Part shown: positions 1-6,778 of the stretch, piece by piece
Layout of the letters: each line of letters begins with the position of its first letter
Numbering within the stretch: the stretch's first letter is position 1
Assembly (NCBI GenBank): GCA_949077355.1
Contig: CARUQW010000055.1
Span: forward strand, 1-10,033
Length of the DNA: 10,033 nt
Reading direction: 5' to 3'
Source of the DNA: an uncultured Clostridia bacterium
Lineage (GTDB): Bacteria; Bacillota; Clostridia; TANB77; CAG-508
Notes under the pieces: model-generated
What the model was told of the DNA's origin: nothing
Database searches by the model: none
What the model saw: the letters and a program-made list of their open reading frames with translations, nothing else
Translations under genes and position numbers: made by a program

Positions 1-28
1 TTGCAAAGCAATTTTCTGTGGAATGCTT

Positions 29-66
29 TATATTATAGGAAGTTCAGAGAACTTTCCTATAATATA
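29..66. repeat. Long inverted repeat immediately beyond the gatB terminator
   Basis: Arms at 29-45 and 49-66 pair over about 17 positions with one bulged A (TATTATAGGAA-GTTC against GAACTTTCCTATAATA) and a three-base loop. It shares its outer bases with the U-tract of the gatB terminator. There is no U-tract on its far side. It could be a second stop, an mRNA 3'-end stabiliser, or one copy of a dispersed palindrome. Bases 1-28 show nothing further I can name. Confidence 0.6.
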
Positions 67-96
67 AAAAAGGCTCACAATTAATTGTGAGTCTTT
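63..96 (-). terminator. Intrinsic terminator after gatB
   Basis: On the minus strand AAAGACTCACAATT and AATTGTGAGCCTTT (83-96 and 69-82) pair with a single G-U or A-C-type irregularity and run into a six-U tract followed by AUAUU. The stem begins three bases after the gatB stop. Confidence 0.88.
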
Positions 97-99
97 CTT

Positions 100-1539
100 C
101 TATTTATTCAATTCTTCCAAAAACATCTTATTTAGCATTTGAGGATTAGCCTTTCCTTTTGTTTCTTTCATTGCTTGTCCTACTAAAAAGCCTAAAGCTC
201 TATCTTTTCCAGCTTTATAATCACTAATTGATTGAGGATTAGCTTCTAATATTTTTAGTACTACTTCCTTAATAGCGCCTTCGTCTGATATTTGAATCCA
301 ACCTTTTTCTTTGATAATTTCTTCTGGATCTCTTGGATTTTCAAATAATTCTGTTAATACTTTTTTACCAATACTTGAGCTAATCGTTCCTTTATCAATC
401 AAGATAACTAATTTTCCTAGTTGATTTGCGTCAAATGGTATCTCAATTGGTTCCATTTCTGTTTCATTTAAAATTCTTGATATGTCTGATATAATCCAGT
501 TATTTACCGCTTTTGGATTATTGCATACTTTAATTGCTTCTTCAAATAAATCAGATAAATATTTAGATGATGTAATTAAATTTGCATCTTTTTCCGCTAA
601 TTTATATTCTTCTAAATATCTTTGTTTTCTACTTTCTGGCAATTCTGGTAAAGTCTCTTTAATATTTTGGATATATTCTTCTGATAATTTTATTGCTACT
701 AAATCTGGATCTGGGAAATAACGATAATCTTGTGCATCCTCTTTATCTCTCATAGAAAATGTTTTTCCAGACACTTCATCCCATCTCAAAGTCTCTTGTT
801 CTATCTTTCCGCCTTCTTCAATGACATCGATTTGTCTATCTACTTCATATTCAATCGCTCTTGCAATGCTTCTAAAAGAGTTCATATTCTTCATCTCTGT
901 ACGAGTACCAAGTTTAGTATCACCTTTTTTTCTAACAGAAACATTGACATCGGCTCTTAAAGATCCTTCTTGCATTTTACAATCTGATACTTCAATATAT
1001 TCTAAGATAGATTTTAATTTTCTTAAATATTTTTCTGTTTCTTCGCTACTACGAATATCTGGTTCTGAAACAATTTCAATTAAAGGAACACCTGCCCTAT
1101 TTAAATCAACTAGACTTCCTCCTCCAAATTCGTCATGATTCAATTTACCTGCATCCTCTTCAATATGAATTCTTGTTAAACCAATCCTTTTCTTTCCATT
1201 TGTTGTTTCAATTTCAATAAATCCATGTTCACATAGAGGCTTATCAAATTGAGATATTTGATAGGCTTTTGGTAAATCAGGATAAAAATAATTTTTTCTA
1301 TCATTTTTGCTATCTCTTGAAATTTCGCAGTTTGTTGCTAATCCCGCTTTTACCGCATATTCTACTACTTTTTCATTTAATACAGGTAATGTTCCTGGCA
1401 TAGCCATACAAATTGGACAAGTTTGAGTATTTGGTTCTGCTCCAAACTTAGTTGGACAAGAACAAAATATTTTTGTCTTAGTTGATAACTCTGCATGAAC
1501 TTCTAATCCTATTATTACTTCATAATCTTCTCTTGACAT
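100..1539 (-). CDS. gatB: Asp/Glu-tRNA amidotransferase subunit B
   Basis: 479 residues, full length. GatB binds the mischarged tRNA, activates the carboxylate with ATP and accepts ammonia from GatA. The catalytic cradle starts GLEVHAEL and carries four cysteines (26, 28, 41 and 44) in FCSC...CPICMAMPGTLPVLN, a plausible zinc site. YFYPDLPKAYQISQ, HIEEDAGKL and VDLNRAGVPLIEIVSEPD are hallmark GatB stretches. The C-terminal YqeY-like tail domain ends in GFLVGQAMKETKGKANP. AGGAGG lies upstream of the ATG. It is the last gene of gatCAB, with a terminator touching its stop region. Confidence 0.98.
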   Translation of the reverse strand: MSREDYEVIIGLEVHAELSTKTKIFCSCPTKFGAEPNTQTCPICMAMPGTLPVLNEKVVEYAVKAGLATNCEISRDSKNDRKNYFYPDLPKAYQISQFDKPLCEHGFIEIETTNGKKRIGLTRIHIEEDAGKLNHDEFGGGSLVDLNRAGVPLIEIVSEPDIRSSEETEKYLRKLKSILEYIEVSDCKMQEGSLRADVNVSVRKKGDTKLGTRTEMKNMNSFRSIARAIEYEVDRQIDVIEEGGKIEQETLRWDEVSGKTFSMRDKEDAQDYRYFPDPDLVAIKLSEEYIQNIKETLPELPESRKQRYLEEYKLAEKDANLITSSKYLSDLFEEAIKVCNNPKAVNNWIISDISRILNETEMEPIEIPFDANQLGKLVILIDKGTISSSIGKKVLTELFENPRDPEEIIKEKGWIQISDEGAIKEVVLKILEANPQSISDYKAGKDRALGFLVGQAMKETKGKANPQMLNKMFLEELNK

Positions 1540-1555
1540 TTTTTCCTCCTCTGAA

Positions 1556-1670
1556 GGGATTTAGGGGACGTTCCTTAAAATCCCTGTTCTAAGAATTTAA
1601 GATATCCAGTCTTTCTTCTCTTTCTATTTTTTAACATCATGATTTTTTCCTCCGTCCCAAAAATCATGAT
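1556..1670 (-). repeat. Two-hairpin intergenic element between gatA and gatB
   Basis: The gatA-gatB gap is 124 bases, against 14 for gatC-gatA. It holds two inverted repeats. The first pairs ATCATGATTTTT with AAAAATCATGAT (1659-1670 and 1636-1647), 12 perfect pairs with GGGACGGAGG in the loop. The second pairs GGGATTTTAAGG with CCCTAAATCCC around an ACGTC-centred loop (1556-1584). Neither has a U-tract, so they are not terminators. The GGGACGGAGG and GGAACGTCCCC motifs recall short palindromic repeats I associate with IS200-like/RAYT systems in Clostridia; this is from memory and untested. Only one copy is in the window. Confidence 0.5.
1575..1640 (-). CDS. Possible 21-codon small ORF between gatA and gatB
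   Basis: An ATG at 1640 opens 21 codons ending in TAA, and GGAGG (1649-1653) lies 8 bases upstream, ideal spacing. The peptide starts MMLKNRKRRK and ends FLEQGF: strongly basic at first, no signal or membrane segment. Its start codon and ribosome-binding site sit in the stem and loop of a 12-bp hairpin, and its stop lies in the next hairpin. It may be a leader peptide, a short translated spacer that keeps ribosomes flowing into gatB, or chance within a repeat. Translation cannot be judged from one sequence. Confidence 0.25.
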   Translation of the reverse strand: MMLKNRKRRKTGYLKFLEQGF

Positions 1671-3133
1671 TTGAATTCTGGTTTATGGTTTTCTCTGAAT
1701 TTAACAGCTTGTTCAAAGGTATAGGCTGCATTTAATATGGTTTCTTCACTGAATTTTTTTCCGATTAATTGCATTCCAATTGGCATTCCTTCTTTGTCTA
1801 CACCACATGGAATTGATATTCCTGGAAGTCCTGCTACATTAACTGATACAGTACAAATATCTGCTAAATACATTTCTAATGGATTATTAGATTTAGAACC
1901 AATATCAAAGGCAACAGTTGGTGATGTTGGTGTTAATATTACATCATATTTTTTAAATCCTTTGTTAAATTCGTTCATCACTAATGTACGTACTTGTTGT
2001 GCTTTTTTGTAATAAGCATCATAGTAACCAGATGATAATACATAAGTTCCTAATATAATTCTTCTTTTTACTTCTGGTCCAAATGCTTCACTTCTTGATT
2101 TTTTATAGATTTCTTTTAAGTTTTTAAATTCTGATGTACGATAGGTATAACGAATTCCATCAAATCTTCCTAAGTTTGAGCTTGCTTCTGCACAGGCGAT
2201 GATGTAATAAGCGGCTAATGCATATTGAGAAATATCTAATGAAAATTCTTCTATCTCAGCTCCTAATTCTTTATATTTTTCGATTGCTCCTTGTAAAGAT
2301 GCTTTTACTTCTTCATTAATTCCTTCCCCAAAAAATTCTTTTGGAACTCCAATTTTTAATCCTTTTACATCATTTTTAAGTGATTTTGTATAATCCACTT
2401 TTTGAGTATCACTTGATGTGGTATCTTTTTCGTCATGTCCTGTTATGATATTTAGTAGTATGGCTGCATCTCTTACATCTTTTGTAATAGGTCCTATTTG
2501 GTCTAATGATGATGCAAAGGCTACTAGTCCATATCTAGATACTAGCCCATACGTTGGTTTTAATCCAACTACTCCACAAAAACTAGCTGGTTGTCTAATG
2601 GAACCTCCTGTATCACTTCCCAATGCCCAAGGTACTAAATTGGCTGCTACTGCTGCTGCACTTCCTCCTGATGAACCACCTGGTACTTTGCTTAAATTCC
2701 ATGGATTTCTTGTTTTTTTGAAGTAAGAATATTCAGTAGAGCCTCCCATAGCAAATTCATCCATATTTAATTTTCCCAAGTTTATCATATTTTCATCATT
2801 TAATTTTTCTACTACGGTTGCATCGTAAGGAGATACAAAGTTTTCCAGCATTTTTGAGCTACAGGTTGTTTTGATTCCTTTGGTACAGATATTATCTTTA
2901 ATCCCAATTGGAATTCCTGCTAATTCTCCTTTTATTTCTCCTTTTTCTATTTTGTTTTGCATTTCTTCTGCTTGTTTCATTGCCTCTTCTGTTCGTACTG
3001 TTACAAAGGCTTGTACTGCATTTTCCTTTTCTTGAATTCTTTCTATATAAGCTTTCGTTATTTCAGTTATAGTTAGCTCTTTACTTTTTATTTTTTCTTG
3101 TAATTCATGTACAGTTAATTCTGTAATATTCAT
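1664..3133 (-). CDS. gatA: Asp/Glu-tRNA amidotransferase subunit A (amidase)
   Basis: 489 residues, full length. GatA hydrolyses glutamine (or asparagine) and passes the ammonia to GatB. The amidase-signature catalytic triad is intact: Lys79 in GIPIGIKDN, Ser154 in PGGSSGGSAA and nucleophile Ser178 in SDTGGSIRQPA, the same numbering I recall for Staphylococcus aureus GatA. GVVGLKPTYGLVSRYGL follows. GAGGAGGG lies just before the ATG. The final residues and the TGA stop fall inside the arm of a 12-bp inverted repeat, so its last two or three codons (after HKPEF) may have been altered by that element; the fold should not be affected. Confidence 0.98.
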   Translation of the reverse strand: MNITELTVHELQEKIKSKELTITEITKAYIERIQEKENAVQAFVTVRTEEAMKQAEEMQNKIEKGEIKGELAGIPIGIKDNICTKGIKTTCSSKMLENFVSPYDATVVEKLNDENMINLGKLNMDEFAMGGSTEYSYFKKTRNPWNLSKVPGGSSGGSAAAVAANLVPWALGSDTGGSIRQPASFCGVVGLKPTYGLVSRYGLVAFASSLDQIGPITKDVRDAAILLNIITGHDEKDTTSSDTQKVDYTKSLKNDVKGLKIGVPKEFFGEGINEEVKASLQGAIEKYKELGAEIEEFSLDISQYALAAYYIIACAEASSNLGRFDGIRYTYRTSEFKNLKEIYKKSRSEAFGPEVKRRIILGTYVLSSGYYDAYYKKAQQVRTLVMNEFNKGFKKYDVILTPTSPTVAFDIGSKSNNPLEMYLADICTVSVNVAGLPGISIPCGVDKEGMPIGMQLIGKKFSEETILNAAYTFEQAVKFRENHKPEFKS

Positions 3134-3147
3134 CTATTTCCCTCCTC

Positions 3148-3432
3148 TTAAAGAACTTTTGGTATTTTGAACATATTTTGTTCTTGACTAGTTGCATTTT
3201 GTAATAAGCTCTCAGTATCTTGAAATACTTTTATTTCATCTTTTCTAAATACATTTTTTGCTTCATTGGCTCCTATTGTTATGTCTAAGTTTTCTACAGG
3301 TGCATTATTTACAATATTAGCAAAGTTTAAAATATCTTGTAAATTTGTTAAATAATTTTCAATTTCATTTTCTTCTATATTTAAGTGTGCTAAATTAGCT
3401 ATGTGTAAAATCTCTTCTTGGCTTACTTGCAT
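3148..3432 (-). CDS. gatC: Asp/Glu-tRNA amidotransferase subunit C
   Basis: 94 residues, the usual GatC size. GatC wraps around and stabilises the GatA-GatB interface in the amidotransferase that converts mischarged Glu-tRNA(Gln) and Asp-tRNA(Asn). The N-terminus VSQEEILHIANLAHLNIEE and the C-terminal Q...MFKIPKVL are characteristic. The frame is open to an ATG at 3453, but AGGAG (3441-3445) lies 8 bases before the ATG at 3432, the upstream ATG has no such site, and MQVSQEEI is where homologues begin. It is first in the operon, with gatA 14 bases after its stop. Confidence 0.95.
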   Translation of the reverse strand: MQVSQEEILHIANLAHLNIEENEIENYLTNLQDILNFANIVNNAPVENLDITIGANEAKNVFRKDEIKVFQDTESLLQNATSQEQNMFKIPKVL

Positions 3433-3463
3433 GTTCTCATCTCCTAATCTCAATTTGCTTTCT

Positions 3464-3492
3464 ATTATATACTTTTTTTACCAAAAAAACAA
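3464..3492 (-). promoter_or_regulatory. Probable promoter of gatCAB, overlapping the upstream terminator
   Basis: A perfect TATAAT (3464-3469) lies about 32 bases before the gatC start, with TTGTTT (3487-3492) 17 bases upstream matching only TTG of the -35 consensus. The -35 box is inside the 3' arm of the preceding terminator, so the two signals share bases. Confidence 0.55.
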
Positions 3493-3510
3493 GCTATTTT
3501 AAGCTTGTTT
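3483..3510 (-). terminator. Intrinsic terminator after the prepilin-like gene
   Basis: On the minus strand AAACAAGCT, a six-base loop and AGCTTGTTT form a perfect 9-bp stem followed at once by more U, giving seven U in total across the stem end. It lies about 27 bases beyond the stop codon. Confidence 0.85.
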
Positions 3511-3536
3511 TACATTTTTTGGTTTTTCTTGTTTTT

Positions 3537-4676
3537 TTATTCATCTACTAATGATTTCGCATATTTTTTATCAAATACTTCATTCGAGATACAAACTACT
3601 GGTCTGATTGCTTTAAAATCACTGTATTCAAATCCAATATCTATTCTTCCTTTTTCGCCATTAATGCATATAATCTGACTATCCCTGTTCATACTTTTTT
3701 CGGTTCTTGTACCTGGTGATGCAAGCCACCATGTATTTTCTGTATTTTTATTATAGATTCCATAGTTATCTTCTATTTTCAAACAATTATCTTTTGTATT
3801 ATCTTCATATCCTGCATTAGAAAAATTATATTTTTTAAGTTGAATATCATAATCTTTTTCTGTATTATTGTAGGATAAAGCAAATAATTCTAATGTTGGA
3901 CTTCCTATTGCAAATACAGCATCTTCATTTTTATAATTTTCCCAAATAGTAGAATTAGTTAGCCATTCTGTTGCTCTTCTAGTCCCCCATGAAAAAGTTC
4001 CTTTATACTCTAAACAATCTATTATTGTCAAATTTAACTTTTTTCCAATTAAATTTACCCCTAATTGGGTTTCATATTTAGTATACCAATCACTTGGTCT
4101 ATAATTCCCAACACATTCGTCGGCTATTAAATAGGTATAATCATTGTCTTGGTAAAATAATCTCCATACTCCTGTTGTAAATTCTTCTGTTTTTACTGTA
4201 TAATCTTTTACCTTCCATCCATATTTCTCCGTATTTTGAGCTTCTATTCCTAGAGTAAATGTTTCTGGATTAAAACCTTCTTCTTTTGAAAACTTTCCAT
4301 TCCATATTTGAGCAATTGAAATTTCATGATTTCCATATTCCGCTTTGGTAGTTATTTTCTGAGTTGCTATTGACATATCTTCTGGTAATTCTTTTTCACT
4401 TGGTATTGTTTCTTGTTGAAAAAATTTTTCTAATACTGCTATCATTTGTGCTTTTGTTAATTTTCTTTCATTATCTGCTTGTACTTCTAATATCTCGGTT
4501 CGTGCTTCTTCAATTACACTTTCTCTTTCAGTTTGTTCTTTAGCCGTATTTCCCTTTGTTAAAATTCCATTTTTACCAGTTAATGTTACAATTGTTACAC
4601 CTGCCAAAATTAATAAAACAATGATAGTTATTACTAAAGCAATTAAAGTTATACCCTTATTTTTTACTTTTTTCAT
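3537..4676 (-). CDS. Prepilin-like surface protein with C-terminal DUF6273-like domain
   Basis: 379 residues. The start is a type III (prepilin-type) leader: MKKVKNKG, then a hydrophobic helix starting ITLIALVITIIVLLIL. A prepilin peptidase would cleave after Gly8, leaving Ile as +1. The near-universal Glu at +5 is Ala here (Ala13), which known pilin biology links to methylation and subunit assembly. Residues 40-85 form a charged helix. From about residue 170 a globular domain opens with WRLFYQDNDYTYLIADE and closes with NTWWLASPG (314-322) and AIRPVVCIS (356-364), resembling DUF6273 (WLRSPG...G.VRP). AAAGGA precedes the ATG. With its own promoter and terminator, and neighbours that are all translation genes, it is probably monocistronic. 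Expected exported and membrane-tethered; function unknown. The leader is certain by eye; the DUF6273 match is from remembered motifs. Confidence 0.8.
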   Translation of the reverse strand: MKKVKNKGITLIALVITIIVLLILAGVTIVTLTGKNGILTKGNTAKEQTERESVIEEARTEILEVQADNERKLTKAQMIAVLEKFFQQETIPSEKELPEDMSIATQKITTKAEYGNHEISIAQIWNGKFSKEEGFNPETFTLGIEAQNTEKYGWKVKDYTVKTEEFTTGVWRLFYQDNDYTYLIADECVGNYRPSDWYTKYETQLGVNLIGKKLNLTIIDCLEYKGTFSWGTRRATEWLTNSTIWENYKNEDAVFAIGSPTLELFALSYNNTEKDYDIQLKKYNFSNAGYEDNTKDNCLKIEDNYGIYNKNTENTWWLASPGTRTEKSMNRDSQIICINGEKGRIDIGFEYSDFKAIRPVVCISNEVFDKKYAKSLVDE

Positions 4677-4709
4677 TTGTTTCCTTTCTTAATCTTTTTA
4701 TTCAATGAT

Positions 4710-4738
4710 ATTATATCTAATTTGAAATTTTACGTCAA
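4710..4738 (-). promoter_or_regulatory. Sigma-A-type promoter of the prepilin-like gene
   Basis: TTGACG (4733-4738) and TATAAT (4710-4715) on the minus strand are 17 bases apart, one mismatch in the -35 and none in the -10. It lies between the rplL terminator and the start codon at 4676, giving a leader of roughly 25-30 bases. Confidence 0.8.
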
Positions 4739-4756
4739 TATTTTATCAAATATAAT

Positions 4757-4800
4757 AACACACAAAAAAAGAGTAATGTGCATTACTCTTTTTTGTGTTA
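4757..4800 (-). terminator. Strong intrinsic terminator after rplL
   Basis: GAGTAATG and CATTACTC (4781-4788 and 4771-4778) form the core stem, extended outward by A-T and AACAC/GTGTT pairing. In the minus direction the stem runs into a seven-U tract, then GUGUG. Because the arms mirror each other, A7 on one side and T6 on the other, it could also stop plus-strand transcription. It closes the ribosomal operon before the prepilin-like gene. Confidence 0.85.
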
Positions 4801-5169
4801 TTATTTTAATTCTACAACTGCTCCAACTTCAGTAAATTTAGCTTTTAAGTCTTCAGCTTCTTCTTTAGAAACTCCTTCTTTAACTGTTTTTGGTGCTCCA
4901 TCTACTAAGTCTTTTGCTTCTTTTAATCCTAATCCTGTTGCATCTCTAACAACTTTGATAACTTTGATTTTTTGATCTCCAGCACTTGCTAATACAACAT
5001 CAAATGATGTTGTTTCTTCAGCTGCTTCTGCTGCAGCTCCTCCAGCTGCTGGTGCAGCTGCTGCTACTGCTGATACTCCATATTTTTCTTCGATAGCTTT
5101 AACTAAATCTGCTAATTCAACAACTGTTAAAGCATCGATTTCTTCGATTAATTTTTCTATTTTTTCCAT
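4801..5169 (-). CDS. rplL: 50S ribosomal protein L7/L12
   Basis: 122 residues, standard for the stalk protein that recruits translational GTPases. The N-terminal dimerisation domain (about 1-34, ending EKYGVSAVAA) is followed by an Ala/Gly-rich hinge (35-54) and the globular domain FDVVL...KIKVIKVVRDATGLGLKEAKDLVDGAP...LKAKFTEVGAVVELK. AGGAGG precedes the ATG. It is the last gene of the operon: the terminator arm abuts its stop codon directly, and rpoB does not follow. Confidence 0.98.
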   Translation of the reverse strand: MEKIEKLIEEIDALTVVELADLVKAIEEKYGVSAVAAAAPAAGGAAAEAAEETTSFDVVLASAGDQKIKVIKVVRDATGLGLKEAKDLVDGAPKTVKEGVSKEEAEDLKAKFTEVGAVVELK

Positions 5170-5232
5170 TTTAAAATCCTCCTCTTTCTAGTGATTTAAG
5201 CTCACCACTCTATATTTTTTATTTTTTGAAGC

Positions 5233-5814
5233 TTATGCTTCTTCTGTTGTTTCTGCTGTTGCTTCTTCTGCAACGGCTGTTTCTTCAGCTGGTACAGAAA
5301 CTGTTACTTTTTCTCCAGCTTCTTCTTTTTGAATTCTTACTTGATCAAGTGCAACTGCAATTTTTGAAATATTTCCAAGTAATGCTCCAGCAAGCATTGA
5401 TAATAATGTTTCTCTTGATGGTAATTTTGCCAATGTAATGATTTCTTCTGCTGTCATTACTTTTCCATCAATTACTCCACCTTTAATTGTGTAATAATCA
5501 TTATCTTTGCTAAATTTGTAGATAACTTTAGAAGCTTCTAAATAATCTTCTGAACTCATAACAACTGCTGTTGGTCCTTCTAATTGTTCTTCCAAACCTT
5601 CGATTCCGCATTCTGCTAAAGCTCTTCTTGTAATGTTGTTTTTAATAATATTATATTTAGCTCCTACACCTCTTAAGTCTCTTCTTAATGTTGTATCATC
5701 TGTTACATTAATTCCTCTGTAATCTGTTAAAAGTATTAATTTAGCTTCTTTCATTTCTTCTGCTAATTTTTTTACTTCTTCTTTCTTTTGATTTAATATT
5801 TTTTCACTTGCCAT
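5233..5814 (-). CDS. rplJ: 50S ribosomal protein L10, with acidic C-terminal extension
   Basis: L10 anchors the L7/L12 dimers to the ribosomal stalk base and, with L12, represses this part of the operon. Residues 10-65 show the conserved N-terminal RNA-binding domain, including ILLTDYRGI and YNIIKNNITRRAL. LPSRETLLSMLAGAL and the L12-binding helix ending ALDQVRIQKEE follow. At 193 residues it is about 20 longer than many family members. The excess is an A/E/T-rich acidic tail of roughly 30 residues, so the tail is low-complexity rather than a new domain. GGAGGTGA precedes the ATG by about 11 bases. Confidence 0.97.
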   Translation of the reverse strand: MASEKILNQKKEEVKKLAEEMKEAKLILLTDYRGINVTDDTTLRRDLRGVGAKYNIIKNNITRRALAECGIEGLEEQLEGPTAVVMSSEDYLEASKVIYKFSKDNDYYTIKGGVIDGKVMTAEEIITLAKLPSRETLLSMLAGALLGNISKIAVALDQVRIQKEEAGEKVTVSVPAEETAVAEEATAETTEEA

Positions 5815-5854
5815 TTTCTATCGTTCACCTCCATTGTTTATTTAGTTTATTTAT

Positions 5855-5957
5855 ATAAAAAATAAATAACACTCTTTAACCTCCCGAGGGTACAAAGAGT
5901 GCATATTACACATTTTGACACCTCGGTAGGACTTCTTTTTTGCCTACTGTCTTTGGC
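5855..5957 (-). ncRNA. Ribosomal protein L10 leader with attenuator hairpin
   Basis: The rplA-rplJ gap holds the L10 leader, the mRNA structure bound by the L10(L12)4 complex for feedback control. On the minus strand, GCCAAAGACAGTAGGC, an A-rich loop and CCTACCGAGGTGTC (together 5918-5957) match the conserved kink-turn core, with GTAGG/CCTAC pairing. Downstream, CACTCTTT (5894-5901) and AAAGAGTG (5870-5877) form a stem with an inner CCTCGGGAGG hairpin, followed by TTATTTATTTTTTA, which looks like an intrinsic terminator. rplJ starts about 40 bases later. Attenuation by this hairpin is inferred; the leader family is well established in Firmicutes. Confidence 0.88.
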
Positions 5958-5976
5958 TTTTATATTTGTTAGTATT

Positions 5977-6660
5977 CTATTTTTGATTAATGAAAATTCC
6001 AGGTCCCATTGTTGTAGTGATTGCTACACTTTTAATGTATTGACCTTTTGCTGCTGCTGGTTTTGCTTTTATAATAGCATTAATAATTGTTTCGTAGTTT
6101 TCTAATAATTTATCAGTTCCAAATGAAACCTTTCCAAATCCTAAGTGAATAATATTTGTTTTATCTAAACGATATTCAACTTTACCAGATTTAATTTCAT
6201 TGATTGCTTTTGTTACATCCATTGTAACAGTTCCTGATTTAGGGTTTGGCATTAATCCTTTTGGACCTAATACTTTACCTAATCTACCTACAACACCCAT
6301 CATATCTGGAGTTGCAACTACAACATCATAATCAAACCAGTTATCATTTTGAATTCTTGGAATTAATTCTTCTGCTCCAACAAAGTCTGCTCCAGCTTTT
6401 TCAGCTTCATCAGCTTTTGGTCCTTTGGCAAATACTAATACTTTTTGTGTTTTACCTGTACCATTTGGAAGTACAACTGTACCTCTAACTTGTTGGTCAG
6501 CATGTTTAGAATCTACTCCTAATTTTACATGTAATTCTACTGTTTCGTCAAATTTTGTTTTTGGCATTTTTTCAATAATTTCTAATGCTTCTTTTACTTC
6601 ATATTCTTTTGTTTTGTCAATTAATTTTGCGCTTTCTGCGTATCTTTTTGATACTTTCAT
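5977..6660 (-). CDS. rplA: 50S ribosomal protein L1
   Basis: 227 residues, close to the family's usual 225-235. L1 forms the mobile L1 stalk at the ribosomal E site and in many bacteria represses its own operon by binding the mRNA. The ribosomal L1 signature is visible as LGPKGLMPNPKSGTV (131-145), followed by YRLDKTNIIHLGFGKVSF near 163-180. The N-terminus MKVSKRY..A and C-terminal TTTMGPGIFI are also typical. AAAGGAGGT lies 9 bases before the ATG. The L10 leader begins within about 20 bases of its stop. Confidence 0.98.
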   Translation of the reverse strand: MKVSKRYAESAKLIDKTKEYEVKEALEIIEKMPKTKFDETVELHVKLGVDSKHADQQVRGTVVLPNGTGKTQKVLVFAKGPKADEAEKAGADFVGAEELIPRIQNDNWFDYDVVVATPDMMGVVGRLGKVLGPKGLMPNPKSGTVTMDVTKAINEIKSGKVEYRLDKTNIIHLGFGKVSFGTDKLLENYETIINAIIKAKPAAAKGQYIKSVAITTTMGPGIFINQK

Positions 6661-6736
6661 TTTTCTTTACCTCCTTTGGTTCTAACGAGCTTTTATTTCG
6701 TTATTTTGCTCTCCCAATTTTAAAATTATATTTACT

Positions 6737-6778
6737 AAAACAAATCAAAAGTGCAAGATGCTGCTTTTCATTTGTTTT
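6737..6778 (-). terminator. Intercistronic hairpin between rplK and rplA (attenuator or processing site)
   Basis: AAAACAAAT (6770-6778) pairs perfectly with ATTTGTTTT (6737-6745), and the stem continues inward through AAAAG/CTTTT and GCA/TGC with small interruptions. The hairpin takes in the rplK stop codon. Its 3' arm ends in UUUGUUUU, so it could act as a partial terminator that trims L1 output, or as an RNase site. The 116-base gap it sits in has no gene. Confidence 0.45.

Noticed and set aside
3433..3453. Upstream ATG for gatC
   Set aside because: It has no ribosome-binding site, and the AGGAG that serves the second ATG lies within this extension.
5226..5438. Leucine-rich plus-strand ORF as a membrane peptide
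   Set aside because: The Leu/Phe repeat is the antisense of the Ala/Glu/Thr-rich tail of L10.
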